NCBI RefSeq assembly: GCF_002262885.1
Contig: NZ_NKYF01000001.1
Span: 1,302,001-1,366,000 of the forward strand
Origin: Pseudonocardia sp. MH-G8
Lineage (GTDB): Bacteria > Actinomycetota > Actinomycetes > Mycobacteriales > Pseudonocardiaceae
Reading direction: 5' to 3'
DNA length: 64,000 bases
Positions 47,754 to 56,054 of the stretch are shown piece by piece; the stretch's first letter is position 1; every line of letters begins with the position of its first letter. A model generated the notes under the pieces. It searched no databases and was not told the DNA's origin. It was given only the letters and a program-made list of their open reading frames with translations. Position numbers and translations under genes: made by a program.

Positions 47754-49040
47754 GTGTCCGACAAGCCCACCGGCGCGCGCCCGGCGTCCTGGGTGCCCCG
47801 CGCCCACCCGCTGTCCTGGGCGACCCTGGCCGTCACCACCGGCGCCATCCTGATGACGGCGGTGGACGGCGGGATCCTGCCCGCGGTGCTGCCGGCGATC
47901 CAGGAGGAGTTCACGCTCACCGCGGCCCAGGCAGGGCTGGTGAACTCGGTGTTCTTCGCCGGGCTCATCGTCGGGGCGCTGGGGTTCGGGTGGCTGTCGG
48001 ACCGCATCGGCACCGGGTACCGGCGCACCTGGACCTGGAACGTCGCGATGATCATCGGGATCCTCGGCGGCGCGCTCACGTTCGGGCTGGCCGGCAGCTT
48101 CGCGGCGTTCCTGCTGCTCCGCATCCCGATGGGGATCAGCCGCGGCGGGTCCGAACCGGTGAACGTCGCCCTGGTCAGCGAGTGGTGGCCCAAGGAGTAC
48201 CGCGGGTTCGCCGTCGGCGTGCACCACACCGGCTTCCCGCTCGGGCAGTTCCTCACCGGCGCGCTGATCGCGGCCGTGCTCGGCGTGGCCGGGTGGCGCG
48301 AGGCGTTCCTGCTCATCCCGCTGCTCGGAATCCCGATCATCGTCGTGCAGGCGTTCCTCGGCACGCGGCGCAACCAGCAGAAGGTCTACGACTGGATCGA
48401 CTACCGCGGCCTCACCCGCCCGCTGCCCGAGCTGTCCAGCCGCCCCCGCGGCGCCGGCCTCGCCCCCGTCAAGGAGGCCCTCGCCCACGCGAACGTGCGC
48501 TGGTCGGTCGTGCTGATCTTCCTCTTCCTGTGGGCGGAAGCGGGCGCGGTGACGTTCCTGACCGTTCAGATGGTGGATGCGGGCATGGGCCTCGGTCTGG
48601 CCGCGCTGCTGTCCGGCGTCTCGGGGCTCACGGGCTGGATCGGGCAGGTCGTCTGGGGCGCGTGGTCCGACCACGCGGGCCGCAAGTTCGCGATCCGGTT
48701 CCTGGTGATCGGCTGGACCGTGACCCTGCTGGCGATGACCCTGATCACCAGCCCGGCGAGCGCGTGGATCGTGCTGCTCGCGTGGGGCCTGTTCCGCAAC
48801 GCCCCCTTCCCCGTGGTCTACGCCCTGCTGATCGACTCGGTGCCGCGCGCGGCCGGCACCGCGATGGGCATCATGATCGGGATCGCTCTCGGCGTGTCCG
48901 GCGTGCTCGCTGCCGCGGTGTCGGGCTGGATCATCGACAATGCCGGGTTCACGGTGCACTACGTCGTGCTCGCCGTGATCTGCTTGCTCGGGCTGCTGCC
49001 GCTGGCCCGGATGACCGAGACCGTGGAGGTACGACGATGA
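47754..49040 (+). CDS. MFS transporter, sugar acid/organic anion type
   Basis: A 428-residue MFS protein. MTAVDGGILPAVLPAIQEEF in helix 1 and GWLSDRIGTGYRRTWTWN in loop 2-3 suggest an anion:cation symporter type. WWPKEYRGFAVGVHHTGFPL is typical of importers of organic acids. GTG start with GAGG upstream. It overlaps the SMP-30-type gene by ATGA, so substrate uptake and lactone hydrolysis are probably linked. Confidence 0.83.
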   Translation: MSDKPTGARPASWVPRAHPLSWATLAVTTGAILMTAVDGGILPAVLPAIQEEFTLTAAQAGLVNSVFFAGLIVGALGFGWLSDRIGTGYRRTWTWNVAMIIGILGGALTFGLAGSFAAFLLLRIPMGISRGGSEPVNVALVSEWWPKEYRGFAVGVHHTGFPLGQFLTGALIAAVLGVAGWREAFLLIPLLGIPIIVVQAFLGTRRNQQKVYDWIDYRGLTRPLPELSSRPRGAGLAPVKEALAHANVRWSVVLIFLFLWAEAGAVTFLTVQMVDAGMGLGLAALLSGVSGLTGWIGQVVWGAWSDHAGRKFAIRFLVIGWTVTLLAMTLITSPASAWIVLLAWGLFRNAPFPVVYALLIDSVPRAAGTAMGIMIGIALGVSGVLAAAVSGWIIDNAGFTVHYVVLAVICLLGLLPLARMTETVEVRR

Positions 49041-49960
49041 CCGAGCTGCTCGAGTCAGGGCTGCTCGAGCCCGGCGCCGAACTGGAGGCCGTGGCCACCG
49101 GCTCGACCTGGGCGGAAGGACCGGTGTGGATCGGTGCCGAACACGCCGTGCGCTACAGCGACATCCCGAACAACCGCATCCTGCAGTTCTCGGAGACGAC
49201 CGGCGAGCTGTCGGTCTACGCCGAGGACGTCGAGTTCACCAACGGCCGCACGCTCGACGTGGACGGCTCGGTGATCCAGTGCTCGCACGGCAGGCGCGCC
49301 GTGGAGCGCGACCGCGGCGGCGTCGTCGAGATCGTCGTCGATCGGTGGACCGAGCTGCGGTTCAACTCGCCCAACGACGTCGTCGTGAAGAGCGACGGCA
49401 CGATCTGGTTCACCGACCCGTCCTACGGCATCCGCAAGCCGGGCGAAGGCCATCCGGGAGAGCTCGAGTACGGCGACCACTACGTGTTCCGCCACGACCC
49501 CCGGGACGGCTCGGTCATCCCGGTCGTGATCGACGTCGAGATGCCCAACGGCCTCGCCTTCTCCCCCGACGAGTCCCTGCTCTACGTCGCCGACTCGGCC
49601 GACTCCCCCACCCGGGGACACCGCGACCCGACCCGCCCGCCGGGGCACTCGATCCACGTCTACGACGTCCTCGACGGCCGGTTGTGCAAGAACGGCCGCG
49701 AGTTCGCCGCCGTGCAGCCCGGCGTGCCCGACGGCTTCCGCGTGGACGAGCACGGCAACGTGTGGACCTCGAGCCACGACTCGGTGCAGGTGTTCGCGCC
49801 GTCCGGGGAGCCGCTCGGCCTGGTCCCGGTGCCGGAGAAGATCGCGAACGTGTGCTTCGGCGGCGACGACGGGTGCACCCTCTACGTCGCGGCCAGCACC
49901 ACGCTCTACCGGATCCGCACCACGGTGCGCGACGCCGCGGCCTTGCTGCGCGGGATCTGA
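49037..49960 (+). CDS. SMP-30/gluconolactonase-family hydrolase
   Basis: A 307-residue six-bladed beta-propeller. WAEGPVWIGAEHAVRYSDIP supplies the first metal glutamate, FNSPNDVVVKSDGTIWFTDP the metal asparagine and aspartate region, and VEMPNGLAFSPDESLLYVADS the catalytic area. Such enzymes open aldonolactones. GGAGGT lies six bases before the ATG, which overlaps the transporter stop. The pair looks like a small sugar-acid catabolic unit. After it begins the 1.4-kb repeat region. Confidence 0.88.
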   Translation: MTELLESGLLEPGAELEAVATGSTWAEGPVWIGAEHAVRYSDIPNNRILQFSETTGELSVYAEDVEFTNGRTLDVDGSVIQCSHGRRAVERDRGGVVEIVVDRWTELRFNSPNDVVVKSDGTIWFTDPSYGIRKPGEGHPGELEYGDHYVFRHDPRDGSVIPVVIDVEMPNGLAFSPDESLLYVADSADSPTRGHRDPTRPPGHSIHVYDVLDGRLCKNGREFAAVQPGVPDGFRVDEHGNVWTSSHDSVQVFAPSGEPLGLVPVPEKIANVCFGGDDGCTLYVAASTTLYRIRTTVRDAAALLRGI

Positions 49961-50032
49961 TCGGCCCCTCCCGCCCGCGGACCACGTCCGAGATCGTCGG
50001 TTCGGCGCGAAAGCGGCCGGATAGAGCGTGTT

Positions 50033-50396
50033 GCCGAGTCGGGGCCCGCGGACGCGCGATGGTGATCGCTGCGAGAAGTACCTGACGTCGCCGCGACAGC
50101 ACCCACGCACTGCTCGCACCGATCACCCGACCTTGATCACTCCGACCCGTACGCCACCGTCGCCGCGCCCGCACCCAGGTACTGCTCGGATCGATCACCT
50201 GGCCGTGATCGCTCCGACATGTACGCCACGTCGTCGCATCCGCCCCCAGGTACCGATCAGATCGATCACCGCGCACCGCGCCCCGGCCGGCAGCGTCGAG
50301 CACGGGCGGACGGTCGTGACCGAAGATCGACCGACCACCATCTGCCCGTGATCGAGCAGCGCCCGCGGTGCGGGCCTGACCGATTCGACAACAGGC
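50033..50396. repeat. Duplicated block, copy 1
   Basis: It begins with CGAGTCGGGGCCCG, passes into GGTGATCGCTGCGAGAAG at 50061, then tandem units starting GATCACC at 50121, 50193 and 50264 (spacing 72 and 71). The tail contains GGGCGGACGGTCGTG, CGACCGACCACC and CGCGGTGCGGGCC. All parts recur in the same order 926 bases downstream. Confidence 0.8.
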
Positions 50397-50721
50397 CCCC
50401 TGCAGCCCATGTCCCGATCCCGCCGATCATGAGAGGTGAACGCGCCTCGAACCGGACCGATGATCATCGTGAGGCGGTGGAACGGGACCACCGCAAGGTG
50501 GGCGAGCACGCAGCAGGGGCGGACTCGTCCCGGACAGGCCTGGGCCCGCGCCGGGGACGGCCGCCCACCCAACCCCGATATTCGGCAGTTCTGCCAACCC
50601 GGCCACCCCACCGACAGGCAGCAGCAGGGGAAACCCGGCCGACTACGCCGAAGACCAAGGCCGGAGCGTGAGGCAATGGCCGCGAGCCGGGAACGGCCCG
50701 CCCACAGGAGATTCCACGACG

Positions 50722-50774
50722 ACGTAGACGTGAGCGGGGGTTGAATCTTCCCCGAACCCCGCTCACGTCTACGT
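50722..50774. repeat. Long hairpin H1
   Basis: The left arm ACGTAGACGTGAGCGGGG pairs with CCCCGCTCACGTCTACGT; 20-21 pairs with a 12-base loop. It is followed by CATGCAACGGGCACGG, a sequence also found after H2. Confidence 0.8.
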
Positions 50775-50830
50775 GGTCATGCAACGGGCACGGAACCTGG
50801 ACGGCCACGACCGCAGGATGCGCCACGAGC

Positions 50831-50876
50831 GAGACCTCAGCGGGGTTTGATCTCCAGCAAACCCCGCTCACGTCTC
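50831..50876. repeat. Long hairpin H2, diverged copy of H1
   Basis: Arms GAGACCTCAGCGGGGTTTG and CAAACCCCGCTCACGTCTC, 19 pairs with two mismatches and an eight-base loop. It shares the core GCGGGGTT and the downstream flank CATGCAACCGGCGCGG with H1, about 105 bases away. Confidence 0.75.
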
Positions 50877-50960
50877 ATTGATCATGCAACCGGCGCGGTA
50901 CGGAACGCGAAGTGGCCATGAACAGCGAAAATGGTGCGAGGGCGACAGATCCAGCGTGCG

Positions 50961-51328
50961 GCCGACTCGGGCCTCGGAGGCCCGGTGGTGATCGCTGCGA
51001 GAAGCACCTGACGTCGCCGCGACAGCACCCACGCACTGCTCGGACCGATCACCTGGCCGTGATCGCTCCGACAAGTACGCCACCGTCGCAGCGACCGCCG
51101 CCAGGTACTGATCGGAACGATCACCCGGCCGTGATCGCTCCGACATGTACGCCACCGTCGCAGCGACCGCCGCCAGGTACTGATCGGATCGATCACCGCG
51201 CGCCGCGTCCCGACCAGCAGCGTCGACCATGGGCGGACGGTCGTGGTCAGCGATCGACCGACCACCGTGTGCCGTGATCGACGCAGCGTCCGCGGTGCGG
51301 GCCGTGACCGGTTCAGCAACCAGGCGCG
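50961..51328. repeat. Duplicated block, copy 2
   Basis: Same order as copy 1. Tandem units start GATCACC at 51047, 51119 and 51191 (spacing 72 and 72) and are much more alike here than in copy 1. Within a unit, GATCACCCGGCCGTGATC is a near-palindrome and GTCGCAGCGAC a short inverted repeat. Confidence 0.82.
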
Positions 51329-51379
51329 ATATCGCCGTTCCTGCACAGAACCGATGATCACGGCGCCCCGCGGCCCCGG

Positions 51380-51592
51380 TCAGGGGCCGGCGGTCTCCTC
51401 GGTCGGACGGTTCTCCCGGGCCGCATCGGCCGGGCGCGGGCCGGTGGCCGCCTCGTCCACCCGCTCCTCGGAGTCGTGCAGGATCTCCGCGGCCTCGGCG
51501 TGGCGGTCCTCGTCGCCGTCGGCCACGCGCGCCTCCTCCGGGAGCGGCACGGCGCGGCGTTCGACCTGGTCGCTCAGCTCGTCGGGATGCAT
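51380..51592 (-). CDS. Small acidic hydrophilic protein, hypothetical
   Basis: A 70-residue frame from ATG 51592 (MHPDELSDQVERRAVPLP) ending in ENRPTEETAGP. It is rich in Asp, Glu, Arg and Ala with no cysteine, membrane helix or recognised domain. Composition resembles small stress-associated or intrinsically disordered actinobacterial proteins. No clear ribosome site. It lies between the repeat region and the SDR gene on the same strand. Confidence 0.45.
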   Translation of the reverse strand: MHPDELSDQVERRAVPLPEEARVADGDEDRHAEAAEILHDSEERVDEAATGPRPADAARENRPTEETAGP

Positions 51593-51663
51593 GCCCGCGC
51601 GTACCCGAGGTCGGCAGGCCCCAACCGGGCGGCGGCACGAACGCCGTGTCCGCGGTCGCGGAG

Positions 51664-52488
51664 TCAGCCGGTCAGCTGTTCGGAGCGTGCCCAGAGGGAG
51701 CGGGCGAGATCGGTGTCGCGGGTCTGCGGGTTGACCCGCTTGGCCGGCTTGCGCTTCTCGTAGTAGGTGCCGGACTGCCAGTCGACGCCCGGCCGGCTCT
51801 CGGCGAGCCAGACCAGTTGGTCGGCCCCCTTCTCCGGGGTCGTCAGCATCGCGCGGGTCAGCCGGTTGGTGGTGATGAACCGCATCAGGCGGCTGTCGGA
51901 CTCGGTCCCGAAGCTCGTCGCGACGTTGCCGGGGTGGAAGGCGGCGGTGGAGATGCCCAGGGCGTGGTAGCGGCGGTGCAACTCGCCGGTGAACAGGATG
52001 TTCTCCAGCTTGCTGGCGTTGTAGACCGCTACCGGGTTGAAGGCGCGGTCGTGGTTGAGGTCGTCGACATCGAGCTTGCCGGCCATGCGGGCGCCGACGC
52101 TGGAGGTCTGGATCACCGTGGCGCGGGAGGCGATCAGCTTGTCGAGCAGCAGCCGGGTGAGCAGGAACGGCGCCAGGTGGTTGATCTGGAAGGTCATCTC
52201 GAACCCGTCGACCGTCTTCGTGCGATCGCCGAAGACGCCGCCCGCGTTGTTGGCGAGCACGTCGATCCGGGGATAGGCGCCGTCCAGCTCGGCGGCGAGC
52301 TTGCGCACCTCGTCGAGGCGCGTGAAGTCGGCGATGAAGTAGTCGGCGCCGATCTGACGGGAAACGGCCTGGGTCTTCTGCGGAGAGCGGCCGACTACGA
52401 CGACGTGGTGACCGTCCTGGCGTAGCCGGCGCGCCGCGGCGGCACCGATGCCGTTGCTCGAGCCGGTGATGACGATGGTCTGGGACAT
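51664..52488 (-). CDS. Short-chain dehydrogenase, retinol-dehydrogenase-like
   Basis: A 274-residue SDR. TGSSNGIGAAAARRLRQDG is the cofactor motif with GRSPQK after strand 2, NNAGGVFG follows, and the catalytic residues are in VIQTSSVGARM and YNASKLENILF. It resembles RDH-like and light-dependent protochlorophyllide reductase-like SDRs; substrate unknown. Divergent from a TetR gene with 64 bases between starts, so that regulator is the likely controller. Confidence 0.85.
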   Translation of the reverse strand: MSQTIVITGSSNGIGAAAARRLRQDGHHVVVVGRSPQKTQAVSRQIGADYFIADFTRLDEVRKLAAELDGAYPRIDVLANNAGGVFGDRTKTVDGFEMTFQINHLAPFLLTRLLLDKLIASRATVIQTSSVGARMAGKLDVDDLNHDRAFNPVAVYNASKLENILFTGELHRRYHALGISTAAFHPGNVATSFGTESDSRLMRFITTNRLTRAMLTTPEKGADQLVWLAESRPGVDWQSGTYYEKRKPAKRVNPQTRDTDLARSLWARSEQLTG

Positions 52489-52552
52489 GACGACAGTTTA
52501 CGTCAGCTTTGTCAGTCTCTGCCACAACCGTCAGTGATACGCTCGGCACACC
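52489..52552. promoter_or_regulatory. Divergent SDR/TetR promoter region
   Basis: GTCAG occurs three times in one orientation (52502, 52511, 52530), candidate regulator contacts. TACGCT at 52538-52543 is a -10 for the TetR gene, nine bases before its ATG. On the minus strand TAAACT (52500-52495) ends six bases before the SDR ATG. Both transcripts may be leaderless or nearly so. Confidence 0.4.
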
Positions 52553-53146
52553 ATGACCAGCCCGCAGTCCCGCCTCCGCGAGCGCACCCGCCGAGCGGTG
52601 CAGAAGGAGATCGCCGACGCGGCCCTCGCCCTGTTCGTCTCACGCGGCTACGACGCCACGACGATCGACGACATCGCCGCCGCCGCCGGGATGTCCCAGC
52701 GCAGCGTCTTCCGCTACTTCGCCACGAAGGAAGACATCGTGGTCGGCAAGCTCGACCTCCGCACCGACGCCATGCTCGACATCCTGCGCGCGCGCCCGGG
52801 CGACGAACCGGTGTGGACGTCGCTGCGCCGGCTCTTCGACATCGTGGGTACGCCGGACCAGCAGGAGATCACGAAGCCCATCCAGCGGGTGGTGTTCGAG
52901 ACGCCAGCCCTGCTCGCGGTGTACCTGCAGCAGCTGCACAGCATCCAGGACGCCGTCGTGGCGGTGCTGCTCGATCGGGCCGACGCAGCCGGTTCTCCTT
53001 ACGCCCCCGACGATCCCGCCCCGCGAGCGATCACGGCCGCAGCCTTCGGCTGCCTGGTCGCCGCCCAGCACGCCTGGCTCGCGTCCACGGGCTCCCTCGC
53101 CGACTGCATCGACCGCGCCATGGCGAGCATCACCGTTCAGGCGTGA
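52553..53146 (+). CDS. TetR-family regulator
   Basis: A 197-residue TetR protein. The N-terminal helix-turn-helix reads IADAALALFVSRGYDATTID, then DIAAAAGMSQRSVFRYFATK. The C-terminal ligand domain is of the TetR_C_33/AcrR-like kind by layout, with no recognised ligand residues. It most likely represses the divergent SDR gene and itself. Confidence 0.88.
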   Translation: MTSPQSRLRERTRRAVQKEIADAALALFVSRGYDATTIDDIAAAAGMSQRSVFRYFATKEDIVVGKLDLRTDAMLDILRARPGDEPVWTSLRRLFDIVGTPDQQEITKPIQRVVFETPALLAVYLQQLHSIQDAVVAVLLDRADAAGSPYAPDDPAPRAITAAAFGCLVAAQHAWLASTGSLADCIDRAMASITVQA

Positions 53147-53162
53147 GAAGTCGTACTCGCCG

Positions 53163-54341
53163 TCAGCTGTTCAGCGCGGACAGGCCCTTCCAGTCCTCCC
53201 AGGACAGCGTCCAGTCCCAGATGTCGCCGTCGCGGGGCGACAGATCGACACCGGTTCCCGTGACCTCGACGGGGTCGCCGTAGAGCGCCGTGTCGTAGTA
53301 GGCCTTCGCATCCTCCGGGGAGAGGTTGATGCAGCCGTGGCTGACGTTCGACGAGCCCTGCGCCGACACCGTCGCGGGCTGGGCGTGGAGGAACTCACCG
53401 TTGTTGCTGATCCGGACCGCCCACTTCATCATCACGTCGTAGTCGAAGGTCTCGCTCACCATCCGCCGATCGGCGAACTTCTCGGTGACGACGTGGACGC
53501 CGGTGCGGGTGTTGCGCCGGGGGTCCGAGTCGAGCCCGAAGCTCGCCGGGAAGTCGAAAACCTCCTGGCCGTCCCGGATGACGGTCACGCGGTGGCTGGC
53601 GGCGTCGGCCTTCACGATCTGCGAGCGCCCGATCTCGAACGTGCTGGTGACGTCGGCCGCGCCGTAGGCCCCGCCGCCGTAGGGCACGCCGAACAGGTCG
53701 GCGGTGACGGTGACCTGCGTGCCGGTGGGCCAGTACTCGCGCGGGCGCCAGTCCACGCGCGAACCGCCGCCCTCGTCGGGCAGCCAGCCCCAGGCTCCCT
53801 CGACCGGCACCGACGTCTCGACCGACAGCGCCCGCTCGACCGCGGCCCGGTCCTCGACGTGCTCGTCGAACTGGATGCGGATGGGCGCGGCCACGCCGAC
53901 GGTGCGGCCGTCGCCGATGTTGACGATCCCCCGCGCGATCGACTCGGGGGAGATCGTCGTGAACGACCCCTGCACCGGCACCGGGGCGCCGTCCTCGCCC
54001 GTAGCGCTGCCGCTCCACGTGTAGGTGGTGTCGTACTGCAGCTCCTCGGTGCTGCTCCACGAGGTGCGCTCGGCATCCGGTTCGCCCGCCACCTCGGCGC
54101 CGTCGGGCCCGGTGAGCGTGACGGCGTCCAGCGTGCCGTCGGTGACGCTGACGGTGGCCTGCTCGCGGGGGTCGATCCCGGTTGCGGCGGCCACGGGCGC
54201 GTACGCGAGCGCGGCCGGCGGCGCGAGCACCGGCGGCACCGTCGGGGTCGTCACCCCGGAGCCGTCAGCGGTGGCGATGGTGGCCACCCCGAGCACGCCG
54301 CACAGCACGATGGCTAGTGCGAGCAGAATTCTTCGCAACAC
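53163..54341 (-). CDS. L,D-transpeptidase (LdtMt5/LprQ-like)
   Basis: A 392-residue exported YkuD-type transpeptidase forming 3-3 cross-links in peptidoglycan. GTG 54341 is preferred because AGGGGG lies six bases upstream; an in-frame GTG at 54383 would add 14 residues. The signal is RRILLALAIVLCGVLGVATI; the cysteine is not in a canonical lipobox. Two Ig-like regions precede the catalytic domain, whose motif is SHGCINLSPEDA with the nucleophile cysteine. The order DUF2505, murB, L,D-transpeptidase matches Rv0481c-Rv0483, pointing to the LprQ group. Confidence 0.88.
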   Translation of the reverse strand: MLRRILLALAIVLCGVLGVATIATADGSGVTTPTVPPVLAPPAALAYAPVAAATGIDPREQATVSVTDGTLDAVTLTGPDGAEVAGEPDAERTSWSSTEELQYDTTYTWSGSATGEDGAPVPVQGSFTTISPESIARGIVNIGDGRTVGVAAPIRIQFDEHVEDRAAVERALSVETSVPVEGAWGWLPDEGGGSRVDWRPREYWPTGTQVTVTADLFGVPYGGGAYGAADVTSTFEIGRSQIVKADAASHRVTVIRDGQEVFDFPASFGLDSDPRRNTRTGVHVVTEKFADRRMVSETFDYDVMMKWAVRISNNGEFLHAQPATVSAQGSSNVSHGCINLSPEDAKAYYDTALYGDPVEVTGTGVDLSPRDGDIWDWTLSWEDWKGLSALNS

Positions 54342-54439
54342 TCGCGTCCCCCTAGCAAGAGCTCCCCACAGCCGAAGACGCACGGAGAGCGCCGCGGGTT
54401 GTCCTGCTGTGGGCCCCTGTTCGCCAGGTTACGCGGCCG

Positions 54440-55489
54440 TCACTGGGTGCACCCGACCAGAACGGGTTCCGGGTGCAGCATCACGTTCCACCGCTCGCGC
54501 ACGCCCTCACGGACCTCTCGCGCCAGGGCGAGCAGGTCGGCGGTGGTGCCCTCCCCGCGGTTGGTGAGGGCGAGGACGTGCTTGCCCGACAGCGCCACCC
54601 GACCGCCCGGGCCGGTGTGGCCACGGCGGAAGCCGGCCTGCTCGATCAACCACGCCGCGGGCACCTTGACCAGGCCGGGCCCCGCCGGCCAGCGGGGCGC
54701 CCCCTCGGGGGCCTCGGCCTCGGGCAGCACCGGGTTGGTGAAGAACGATCCGGCGCTCCACGTGTCGTGGTCGGCCGCGTCGAGCACCATTCCCTTGCCC
54801 CGGCGCAGGTCGAGCACGGCCTCGCGGGCCGCCGCGGTGGGCACCTGCGCGCCGGGCTGGACGCCCAGGGTCCGGGCGAGCTCGGGGTAGCGCACGGGCG
54901 CGCTCGCACCGCTGCCGGGCAGCGCGAACCGCACCCGCAGCACGACCGCGTCGTCACGGCCCTTCAGCAGGCTGGTGCGGTAGCCGAGGCCCAGCTCGGC
55001 GGCCGGCACGTGGGGACGCACCGCACCGGTCCGACGGTCGTAGAGGTCGACGTCGACCAGCACGTCGGCGACCTCCACCCCGTAGGCGCCGACGTTCTGC
55101 ACGGGCGTGGCGCCGGTCCGTCCCGGGATGCCGGACAGGCATTCCAGCCCGCCCAGCCCGTCGGCGACGCAGGCGGCGGCCACGTCGTCCCAGTCGGTGC
55201 CGGCCTCGACGGTGAGCAGCACCGACCCGTCCGGCCTGCGGTGCACCTCGCGCCCGGTGCTCGCGACGTGCACGACGGTGCCCGGCCAGCCGTCGTCGGC
55301 GATCACCACGTTGGATCCGCCGCCGAGCACCAGCAGCGGTTCACCCGACGCATCGGCGGCACGCACCGCATCGACGACGGCGTCGGCGCTCGTGGCCTCC
55401 ACGAGCCTCCGCGCGGGCCCGCCGAGCCGCAGCGTCGTCAACGGGGCGAGCCGTTGCGTCGGCAGGGGGAGCACGTCGGGTACGGGCAC
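54440..55489 (-). CDS. murB: UDP-N-acetylenolpyruvoylglucosamine reductase
   Basis: A 349-residue FAD enzyme completing UDP-N-acetylmuramic acid synthesis. The FAD motif LVLGGGSNVVIADDGWPG, SGIPGRTGATPVQNVGAYG and the catalytic serine region TWSAGSFFTNPVLP are present, along with the late FRRGHTGPGG and LSGKHVLALTN. I start at GTG 55489, just before the conserved LAPLTTLRLGG. The reading can extend to ATG 55546, but that codon would overlap the start of the divergent gene. Confidence 0.92.
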   Translation of the reverse strand: MPVPDVLPLPTQRLAPLTTLRLGGPARRLVEATSADAVVDAVRAADASGEPLLVLGGGSNVVIADDGWPGTVVHVASTGREVHRRPDGSVLLTVEAGTDWDDVAAACVADGLGGLECLSGIPGRTGATPVQNVGAYGVEVADVLVDVDLYDRRTGAVRPHVPAAELGLGYRTSLLKGRDDAVVLRVRFALPGSGASAPVRYPELARTLGVQPGAQVPTAAAREAVLDLRRGKGMVLDAADHDTWSAGSFFTNPVLPEAEAPEGAPRWPAGPGLVKVPAAWLIEQAGFRRGHTGPGGRVALSGKHVLALTNRGEGTTADLLALAREVREGVRERWNVMLHPEPVLVGCTQ

Positions 55490-55544
55490 GATGGCCAACG
55501 GTATGGCACCCGGCGCGGGGTCCGGGCGGCGGTAGCCTCCGCGC

Positions 55545-56051
55545 ATGTCTCGGCAGATCGACTACAGCTCCACGTCGCAGTACCCGGCCGACGAGGTGTA
55601 CGCGACGATGGTGGACCCCGACTACCTGCGCTCCCGGCTGCAGCGCATCGGCGGACCGGGTGCCGACCTGCTGGAGCACACGGCCGAGACCGAGGGCGCG
55701 CGCTACCGCCTCCGGCACGGCCTCGACGCGAAGGACCTGCCGCCCGCGGTGCGCGGCGTGCTGCCCGGCGACCTCACGATCGAGCGCACGGAGCGCTGGA
55801 CCCGCCAGGAGAGCGGGCACTACCTGGGCGATGTCCAGGTGGCGATCCCGGGCACCCCCGCGTCCGCCGTGGGCGGGATGCGATTGCGCGACTCCCCCGA
55901 CGGCGGCAGCGAACTGCAGGTGCGCGCGGACGTCACCGTCCAGGTGCCGCTCCTCGGCGGCAAGATCGAGGGTGTGGTGGCGGATCAGGTACGGAAGCTG
56001 CTGACGGCGGAGTCGGCGTTCACGCAGCAGTGGCTGGCCGGGGGCCGCTGA
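55545..56051 (+). CDS. DUF2505-family START-like protein
   Basis: A 168-residue cytosolic protein of the SRPBCC/START fold: QYPADEVYATMVDPDYLRSR opens it and VQVPLLGGKIEGVVADQVRK is the C-terminal helix, both typical of DUF2505. Possible roles are lipid or hydrophobic ligand binding; none is demonstrated. It is divergent from murB as in mycobacteria and lies three bases before purU, so the two are probably co-transcribed. Confidence 0.8.
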   Translation: MSRQIDYSSTSQYPADEVYATMVDPDYLRSRLQRIGGPGADLLEHTAETEGARYRLRHGLDAKDLPPAVRGVLPGDLTIERTERWTRQESGHYLGDVQVAIPGTPASAVGGMRLRDSPDGGSELQVRADVTVQVPLLGGKIEGVVADQVRKLLTAESAFTQQWLAGGR

Positions 56052-56054
56052 GCC

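Larger units (their letters stand above)
49961..51379. other. 1.4-kb region without convincing genes, built of duplicated structured repeats
   Basis: Open frames here are short, cross the repeats and are not conserved between the two repeat copies, so I call none. The region holds two diverged copies of a block (about 50033-50396 and 50961-51328), each with a 72-base tandem unit, and between them two long hairpins with repeated flanks (50722-50876). The stretch 50397-50710 shows no clear structure. Confidence 0.7.

Noticed and set aside
50436..50744. Short plus-strand open frames in the 50.4-50.7 kb stretch
   Set aside because: No ribosome site, arginine-rich composition typical of shadow frames in GC-rich DNA, and the end runs into a hairpin.
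50033..51328. CRISPR array
   Set aside because: Units are contiguous 72-base repeats without unique spacers and only two or three per block; no cas genes are nearby.
50868..51638. Minus-strand open frame across block 2 with a 24-residue peptide repeat
   Set aside because: The 72-base unit equals 24 codons, so a repeat peptide arises automatically. The matching frame is broken in block 1 by a 71-base unit, and composition is not protein-like.
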